64,000 nt of DNA from NCBI GenBank assembly GCA_009760855.2, contig WPIO01000065.1:1769001-1833000 (forward strand). The letters are read 5' to 3'. The DNA comes from Cristatella mucedo. Lineage: Eukaryota; Bryozoa; Phylactolaemata; Cristatellidae. Below, piece after piece: positions 56,993 to 64,000 of this stretch (positions are counted from its first letter, which is position 1; every line of letters starts with the position of its first letter). Below the pieces are notes generated by a model. The model worked only from the letters and a program-made list of their open reading frames with translations. It searched no databases and had not been told where the DNA came from. The position numbers and the translations under genes are program-made.

Positions 56993-57131
56993 TATGGCCG
57001 AAGCCTGTGGGCTCGAGTTGTGCAACATAGATAAAGCACAAGGATTGAGATAAAGTCCTCTTAGGGCGCTCCACGAATGACTCATATTTATATTATTCAT
57101 TTCCTCTGAACCCCCAAGGCTCCAGTCAGCG
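56993..57131 (+). repeat. Local duplication, copy 2
   Basis: This is the partner of 56489-56632, about 500 bp away in direct orientation. It differs by a few substitutions and a shorter C run. Confidence 0.85.
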
Positions 57132-57134
57132 CTC

Positions 57135-59045
57135 TAAGCGCTCTAATTCCTGGCCAACATGCAAAGTAGTTTGCTGATGAGTGGCCAGAAAGACTTGTCT
57201 AAAACACTCGAGAAAGAAGCCGAAGCAGACTTATCCTTTCTGTGGCACAACCTGCAGGGGACATCTTGGAGTGTACTTTAACGAAGCACACACAACAAGC
57301 ACGATGCTTAAACACAGCAATAATGGCCTTACCTAGAAAAGACAATGCCATCATCGGGATGCTAATATGCTAGGCAGATGCAGCAACCGATTGTAAACAA
57401 GCTTGGAAGGAACTTACTTTTAAGGAACTTACAAAAAAGGTATCACACATCAAATTTCTTATTTAAAGTTCAAGATCCTTGGCTATTTCAAAGCAAACTA
57501 CAGCCAGTGAAAGATGCTAAACAAAACCATCACGTAGAATTCGCTAAGACTCTTGCCCGTATGCTATTGCCATGCAATCAAAACTAAGCATAATGAGATT
57601 GCCAGCAATTGCAGGTAAGGTGAAAATGATCTCCTTTGGCATACTTGTTTGTGTTATTCTAAGCCTGCTGTCACTTGTACACAACCAGCTTTAAGAATGC
57701 CAAGTTCAGCAAGAACAGCTGTCAAACTGACAAGTTAGCATTTGCATATAAGTGCTGTCTATCTGCAAATGCCAACTTTAGCCGGTCGTGAGGACGGTGC
57801 TTTTCTGCTGGTTTGACTTTAGGTCTATAACTTCAAAAACCTTACGTGATGAAGCCTACGGTATCAATTGAAAACTATACCTGCACCGAGAAAACCCACG
57901 TGAGCAGCAAACTGCCATTTCAGATTGGCCATGTAGAAGAGTCGCTAGCTGGCCGCTGTCTTTTCGTTCGTTACTTGGGTGGTCATGTAAATGCTACATC
58001 AACGGATGCACAGAACTTAAACTAACTGAATGCAAAGTCTGGGTGAGTAGCAACCCTCGATAAAAAATGTGGTCTACTTAACTGATAGCTGGCAGCAAAT
58101 CCGTGCAGTGAGGGTCATTGATTGGCTTGAGACAGTAAATAAAAATAAAAAGCTAAACTTTGATTGGGTTCTAAGCATATTGCTGGCACGGCAGGGATGC
58201 CAAGTTACCAGCAATAGTCGAAATTGTGCAGTGCACTTAGAACCACAAAGACCTGCTGTGGCTACCCCTCTTAAGCCTTGTCAAAGGATGGACTCAAAAT
58301 TCCCAATTCATGTATCACTTGATCCCAACCTGATGCCATGCACAGTAGCTTGGACCCAGCAGCATGAAGATCGAGTGTAGCACATGATAGCCAATAATGT
58401 TTTACAGCTTACTTTGGGGGTGCAACACAATGACTATCACTACAGTAATGATGCCCACACATCGAATGTTAAAGGTTAGGGATCGGCTTAAGTAGATCGG
58501 CCCTAAGGCTTAAGCACAATTCAACAATACTGGCCCAGCTGGTAGAGCTACCGACCCAGGGCATGAAGTTCGAGCACCTCGCCACTAGACAATCACCTTG
58601 CCACTAGACAATCACCTCGGTCATTGCTAGCTAGCCAACCTCTAATCCTTTCTTTTGGATACTGGCCATTCAGTTCCTGAGCGCCAAAAGCCTAAAAATT
58701 TCCACCGACTGACACCACGTCGCCAGTGTTGATAGCATTTAAAGCAAGTTAAATCCTACCTGCACCTCCCAGCATTTACTCCATACTCGTGAATTATTCC
58801 CAATGTGCTTACAAGCAACGAAATTGCACATGTTGTTATCATTTTTATCAGCATGCTTTCTTTCTAGCATGTGTTAAATTCTTAGATAGAGATTAGATTT
58901 CCCCTAAAGTGAAATACAGGCAACTTATTATTATGATGATAAAGATAGTGGAATCATAGGTGCACAATAGAAAAATGCTGATGACCATCAGCCATCTTTT
59001 TAGCCACTCCCAGGTCGGCCCCTTACCTAGCACGATTCCTTGCAC
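57135..59045. other. PPM1L-like upstream intron or intergenic, little recognised
   Basis: A SINE-like head near 58535 ('ctggcccagctggtagagct'), a 20-bp tandem word (58590-58617) and a LINE/SINE-type tail near 58862-58935 are the only structures. A plus-strand frame at 58069-58380 shows no domain. Confidence 0.4.
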
Positions 59046-59049
59046 GATT

Positions 59050-59520
59050 TAAAGCTCGTTTTTCTAGCTCCTGTCACCAAGATAGGTAAGACCAGAGAGT
59101 CCATCTACACGGTACATTCCCACTATAGACTCCCCACCCTCAGCTCCCTGCGTTAGCTCAATGGCCACCTTCAAGGATGCGTTAAGTAACCTTGCCTTAA
59201 AGGTCATCTCCCAGTCCATGAAGACTACTAGCCATCTAGAGTACATATTTACTGCTCTCCTGAGATGCCTACACTTGCTACACTTGCCCAGCATAACTGG
59301 CATTATAAAACCTGTCCTTAGCCTCAGGTCTTGAATCTGCATTATTCAAAAAGGCAGTTGTTCTGCTATTCATTAAGAACTCAACACTAGACCAGGATAA
59401 CTTGGGCTACTTCTGCCCACTCTCCCTATTGCCGTTTCCATCAAGGACACCAAACCGAGCACTGGCTCCTAACCTAGGAGTGGCGTCTCAACTCCACCCA
59501 TACCTGGCAGTTATTATGCA
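59050..59520 (+). mobile_element. LINE family A, relic of the RT N-terminal region
   Basis: A shifting plus-strand frame contains SALFKKAVVLLFIKNSTLDQ, then DNLGYFCPLSLLPF, matching the common LINE pattern 'FKKAVVTPLLKK...LxNYRPISLLPF'. Decayed. With the pieces at 59885-62170 it makes a LINE A-dense tract. Confidence 0.55.
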
Positions 59521-59884
59521 GCGGCCCGAGGACCCTGAACGCACCCCAAATGATTAGCCCCGCATGCCAATATTCCGAATCCTACAAACGCAGGTGCTGC
59601 TAATGCAATTCAGATGAGTGAGCAAGAAACATGTGACTGGAAGATTAGTGGCAACGTCATCTAACTCCGGCTGACAGATTAGCCCCAGCTTGCAGTGAAG
59701 GCTAACGATGACTTTTGCCTGTCATTTCTGACCCCCCTCTCATTGTACCTTTGGATATGGCATCGATGCAATTTTTAGTTCCCGAATCTCAACCCCGAAT
59801 GTCTGCTGGAAAACGGTCCAGCTCCGTGACCTTCCAGCACTTCCATTTCATTAAAGGCTACGACGAAAATTCCATAATCTTTCA

Positions 59885-60130
59885 CGGCAGAGCGGTGGGT
59901 TTATGCGTACTGACGCTGTTGCATGCTGCCACTAACCACACTCGCATGCTGACCCTGTGCGTGTCACCCTAAGCATGCTATTCTCCATCCTAAGCATGCT
60001 ATTCTTGTTGTTTATCAAGCATGGTACCACTCAACATCCGATCGTGTTTGCTTTGCAGCAAATGTAAAGCGCCTAGAAAAAGATTGAGTTCTCTGAGGGT
60101 GCTTTATCAAGTGTATTATTATCATTATTA
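59885..60130 (+). mobile_element. LINE family A 3' UTR and tail
   Basis: GCATGC words ('cgcatgctgaccctgtgcg'), then 'agcaaatgtaaagcgcctag', 'gttctctgagggtgcttta' and (ATT)n with interruptions. 5'-truncated. Confidence 0.88.
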
Positions 60131-60330
60131 TAATGTTCAAGCATTAGAAACTCTCAAACCGATTACTGCTCAGCTCCCACATTGGCATATTACACAACAA
60201 GTCAATGAAGCATCAGCAAACCCCTTTGAACTGTGCAGCCCGATTTGTTGACAGAAGGAACAAGTTTGCATCAGTCTTTCCATTGCTAAAGGATCTTGCC
60301 TGGCTGAACGTCGACCAGCAAAACCAGTGT

Positions 60331-60425
60331 ACTGGTTTAGCCCAGGGGATAAGGCGCTCATCTTTGATGGCCAAGATAGTGGGCTGGAGCCCTTCCACAT
60401 ATCAGACGTGCTTGGGTAGATATTA
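60331..60425 (+). mobile_element. SINE-2 head, tail missing
   Basis: 'actggtttagcccaggggat', 'aaggcgctcatctttgatgg', B box 'gatagtgggctggagccct'. The tail is cut at the junction with LINE A at 60426. Confidence 0.65.
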
Positions 60426-61232
60426 GACGACCACATCAGCTCCACAGTCAAATCTGCCTACTTTCAGCTACATAACATTGCTAAAATTCGGGCTTGCTTA
60501 GATAAGGATACCGCATCCAAGTTGGTCCATGCATTCGTGACATCCCGTCTCGACTTCTGTAACTCACTGCTTGCTGGCCTACCGGCGTGTGCAATCAGGT
60601 GATTACAGCTGGTGCAAAACTCTGCAGCTAGGCTTGTCTGTCGTCAGCGTCGCAGTTGCCATATCACACCCCTTCTCGCCGACCTGCACTAGCTCCCAGT
60701 CAAGCAACTGATCGACTTCAAGGTTTTGTCACTCACTTTTAGATCAATTCATTCTTTGGCTCCAGCCTATCTCTCAGATCTACTCCCCACCAGGGCAAGC
60801 ATCGTACCACCTGCTTTTCGGAATCGAACAGTTAACCAATACCTCGTACAAACCTCAAATCCTTTGGAGACCGTGCATTTAGTTCATATGCTCCCAAAGC
60901 CTGGAACGCACTCCCACTTGCGTCAAAACATCCCCTGACTTGACCACATTTAAAAAGAACCTCAAAACACACCTATTTAGGACAGCATTTAGTGGGTCCC
61001 TGTGATTCGTCCTTGATGTGCTTATGCATGCTGACACTGTGCATGCTGCCACTAACCACATTTGCATGCTGACCCTGTGCATTTCAACCCTAACCATGCT
61101 ATTCATGTTGTTTATCAAGCATGATATTACTCACCATTTAATCGCGTTTCCCTTTGCAGCAAATGTAAAGCGCCTAGGAAGAGATTGAGTTCTCTGAGGG
61201 CACTTTATCAAGTGCATTATTATTATTATTAA
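60426..61232 (+). mobile_element. LINE family A 3' portion with long decayed coding region
   Basis: Broken frames show ISSTVKSAYFQLHNIAKIRA, SKLVHAFVTSRLDFCNSLL, RRQRRSCHITPLLADL-type sequence and LTFRSIHSLAPAYLSDLLPT. The 3' UTR, hairpin tail and (ATT)n at 61220 follow. A SINE-2 head (60331-60425) directly abuts the left edge. Confidence 0.88.
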
Positions 61233-61479
61233 GTTCCCATATGGCGTTATACAAATGAATTATAAAAGTGCAAGACACTTCTTTCGGGCTACACATAATG
61301 CAAGGGGTTAGGCTACCTCCTTCTCAGCTTGAGCGGCTCAGCAACAAGCCAGCCAGTGTCAGGAGATCCATAGCACCCAATAAACAACCTCCTCCACTCA
61401 GTCAGCTCAAGCCAGTCAAGAAAGGGGAGCAGATCGATGGCAGGTCGAGCTGCTGGAATTCTATACCAGAGCAGGTGCA

Positions 61480-62170
61480 GCAGGTTCTTTGAAAGCGTTG
61501 GAGACTGGCGTCTCTGCCTCGTCTGGGCTACTTCTGGGACTTTGCCACCATCTTGCATAGCCTATATTATAAATTTGTCATCTGCCTTAGGTTTTGTCCC
61601 GACATATTTCCAAAGGGCTATTATCACGGCCACTTAATAAGAAGTCAACGCTAGACCAGGAGAGCTTCCCATAACTTTTGCCCAATCTTACTACTGCTGC
61701 TTTTATCAAAGACACTAAAACAAGAAGTAGTAGACCTGTCCAGCTCTTACATTCAAACCTCAAACCTTGCAAGTTCCAGTGATTTTTTCGAGTAAATAAC
61801 TCAGCGGAGTAAGCACTGCTACCAGTGTATAACGATCTACTCAGAAATGACGACGTAGACTCTCTTTGCCAGTTCTGTTCGGATCTCTCGGCAGCTTTTG
61901 ATTGATGATCAAATCCTTCTTAAGTGCCTGTCGTCTCGCCTTGGCATCACAGGCACTGTGTTAAAATGGTTTAGGTATTAATTCACCGGGAAAATTAAGA
62001 GAGTATATGTAAAATGAAAATGATAATGCACTGAGCATTTGACATAATGGGGGCAACAGGGATCCATTTTAAGTCCACTCATTTTCACAGCACATACTCT
62101 ACCTCTTGCCTACATAATCACCAAGCACAATCTAGGCTTTCATTGACACCCGTAAGCACAATCATGCATG
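61480..62170 (+). mobile_element. LINE family A, old relic of RT
   Basis: Disrupted frames keep 'PTYFQRAIITATKK', a KSTLDQES-like piece, YNDLLRNDDVDSLCQ, 'LSAAFD', ILLKCLSSRLGITGTVLKWF and, near 62090, a 'FTAHTLPLAYIITKHNLGFH' remnant. Many stops. It is a separate insertion from the copy ending at 61232 because the element order restarts. Confidence 0.65.
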
Positions 62171-62199
62171 CTCCTTTTTTCTAAAATACCTGTATGTTC

Positions 62200-64000
62200 T
62201 TAACAGACCAAAGAGACTCGAGCAATCACAGTGAATAGGCAAACAAGCATGCACACATGCTTGCAGATGTAGACTTTAGTGAGAACCACACAACAGGCTC
62301 TAACCGGCCGGCAGGTCAAATAGGACACTTTGAGGCACACCTGATGCTATCCTTTGAGCCATTGCAGCTCCACTAGGACTGGGAGCACCATTTTAGATAA
62401 GGACTAGGATTGTTTCTGAGATATGAAAGCAGGCTAGCTAAGGCCTGTTCATATGACACAGCTTCCCGGGGTTAGTGTGAATGGGGCTTTTAAGAACTGA
62501 GCTCCAAAGACTTGTCAGTTATGCTCCCCCATCAGAATTGGACTTGCAAAAGCACAATCTGCTTACAGCTGGAAGCAGAGTGTAAGCAGACTGGTACAGC
62601 TAGAAACGAGTTAAGATCACTTTCGTGCACTACACGTCAACACAGCAGCAGCACAGTCTGTCATCCAAAAGCAGTGCTGTCCCCTTCTGTCCATCGCCCA
62701 GTGGCCGTGGACAGGGCAGTGAGCTCAGCATGGGTACCGAAGCCCAGCATGGACATGCGAGCACTCTCAACGGCCAGACGAGAAAGCTCGTACAACACTT
62801 GGTCAATGGATGCCGCTGCAGCGGCTACTACCGGCAAGGTCAAAATGTAAGAACAGCATGTGTCAAACCTGGTGAGCGTAGAATCGTTCATAACACCACC
62901 ACTACAGTTTAGTTGACCAGGATTTGGGACATATTAGGATCACATCGGTCACTCAATGCTGTAGCTTGGCTGGTATGGAGCATTTGGCAGAAGAGGCAAA
63001 GACAGCTAGCTGTAGGAGCAGACAGTCAGGCATGCACAGACACCGAGTGGTAGTCAGAATGAGATGGTGCATCTTCCGGTGCCATTTACTTTCGACGAGC
63101 TATAGATTACTAGCTTTTGGCAGGCTCTTAAAATGCTGAAACCGAGGTGAGCCTAATTTAGATGGCAAAGGGAAGTAACGTCCACTAGGCATACAATGTG
63201 GAAAATCAAATAATTTGCCAACACAATAGTACAGTAAGCTCATCCAGTCTCACCCTTCTCCCTATAATGCTGAAGATTGTGCGTGCTCAATATCTAGTGG
63301 AAATTTGCTCTGCTAGGACCTCCTCTACCCCCCTCCGCGACAAATTCACAGTTCTGTGGATACTGACACCACCGATTCACCACTTTCATTGTATAAAGCG
63401 ATATGATTATATCTGCTTACTTTCGGTCACCAGGATTCATAATTTATGAGAGTACCTTCAACCGGTCAGGCAGGGCTGACAACTGCATGCAAGCTTCGCT
63501 ACACCTTGGTTGCAACTTTTGGCGTTTATAGCAACGCTCCGTTGATAGTGACACCGCTAGAAAGTGCTAGGTTGCTTGTAACATTATCGCCAAGTTGCTG
63601 CACGACCTGACTACTCTTGACTGGAAACACGGAACCACTAGATGCTGTTACTATCTTGATCGTTATAAAACGTACGCATGCTGCTAAATCTTTTGAATTA
63701 TGAGTGCTTACGATATTGGTGATGCCTAAAAAATAAGCACTAGGAACAAGATTTGTCATGACTTATGGCTTAGACCTAACGGACTGGATGTCTGTAGTGA
63801 GAGCAAGTCAGCTGTACATTGGGCTTCGAGATGGTGAGCTGTAAGTGATGCATACGGTTGCCCCTCTGCGGCATTAGAATATATCCTGCTACTTTAGCGA
63901 TATGAACTTGTTACATTAAGGTATGGGATTGCTGCAATGCTCTGCATTGGTAGCAGTAACAACATCGGATTGCTAGCATTACGGTAACCTGGGATGTGTT
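62200..64000. other. Right end, no firmly supported gene
   Basis: Apart from the candidate exon at 62670, a minus-strand frame near 63526-63660 reads SSGSVFPVKSSQVVQQLGDN before a stop. It is too short to call. The missing 5' exons of the PPM1L-like gene were not seen here. Confidence 0.35.
62670..62830 (-). CDS. Candidate terminal exon, unidentified
   Basis: The minus strand reads ASIDQVLYELSRLAVESARM, then SMLGFGTHAELTALSTATG and a TGA near 62661. The first part is a plausible amphipathic helix, and 'CCGCTGCAG' could be the acceptor. No family is recognised and no partner exon was found. The overlapping plus-strand frame is equally open. It could be chance. Confidence 0.2.

Overview
The window is animal nuclear DNA. 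Its few real coding segments are short exons with GT/AG borders, separated by long introns full of retrotransposon remains and microsatellites. I find no bacterial operons, CRISPR arrays or phage genes. The proteins point to a metazoan that is quite diverged from vertebrates. The clade (sponge, cnidarian, mollusc and so on) cannot be fixed from the sequence alone.

Three protein-coding genes can be rebuilt by joining exons whose reading phases agree. All three lie on the minus strand. (1) An NPAT-like gene occupies about 16.46 to 3.6 kb, with five recognised exons: a LisH domain, a large alanine-rich GC-rich exon, two small exons with CDK-type sites and a short acidic exon. Further 3' exons were not identified. 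(2) An NSUN7-like RNA cytosine-5 methyltransferase gene occupies about 43.8 to 23.1 kb, with seven recognised exons and at least one expected exon (between 43.5 and 32.1 kb) not found. Its motif VI cysteine, the usual nucleophile, is replaced by arginine, so it may be a pseudoenzyme. (3) A PPM1L-like PP2C phosphatase gene occupies 55.48 to 53.91 kb. Its three 3' exons are present; the exon carrying the DGHGG motif lies upstream and was not found.

Most of the rest is mobile-element debris. LINE family A ends in a hairpin-forming tail followed by (ATT)n and has more than a dozen copies. LINE family B has one copy with a 434-codon open reverse transcriptase frame at 7.8-9.1 kb plus several relics. 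A tRNA-derived SINE (SINE-2) shares the LINE-A tail hairpin and is probably mobilised by that LINE clade. A second tRNA-derived SINE (SINE-1) has a different tail. There is also a Ty3/gypsy reverse transcriptase fossil at 36.4 kb, a hAT-type element at 50.6-51.7 kb with LINE A nested inside it, and an unnamed repeat C present in two inverted copies.

Layout: 0-16.5 kb NPAT-like gene with LINE and repeat C insertions; 16.5-22.9 kb intergenic, with a LINE, two SINEs and microsatellites; 22.9-43.8 kb NSUN7-like gene; 43.8-53.9 kb intergenic, with a GC-rich block, an inverted array of about 175-bp units at 48.4-49.75 kb and the hAT/LINE nest; 53.9-55.5 kb PPM1L-like exons; 55.5-64 kb either upstream introns of that gene or intergenic DNA, dominated by LINE A.

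The three genes are not known to act in one pathway: histone gene transcription, RNA methylation and stress-kinase dephosphorylation. No previously undescribed multi-gene system was found. The most interesting signals are the altered NSUN7 catalytic motif, the inverted tandem array, and the SINE/LINE shared tail with its microsatellite outgrowths.
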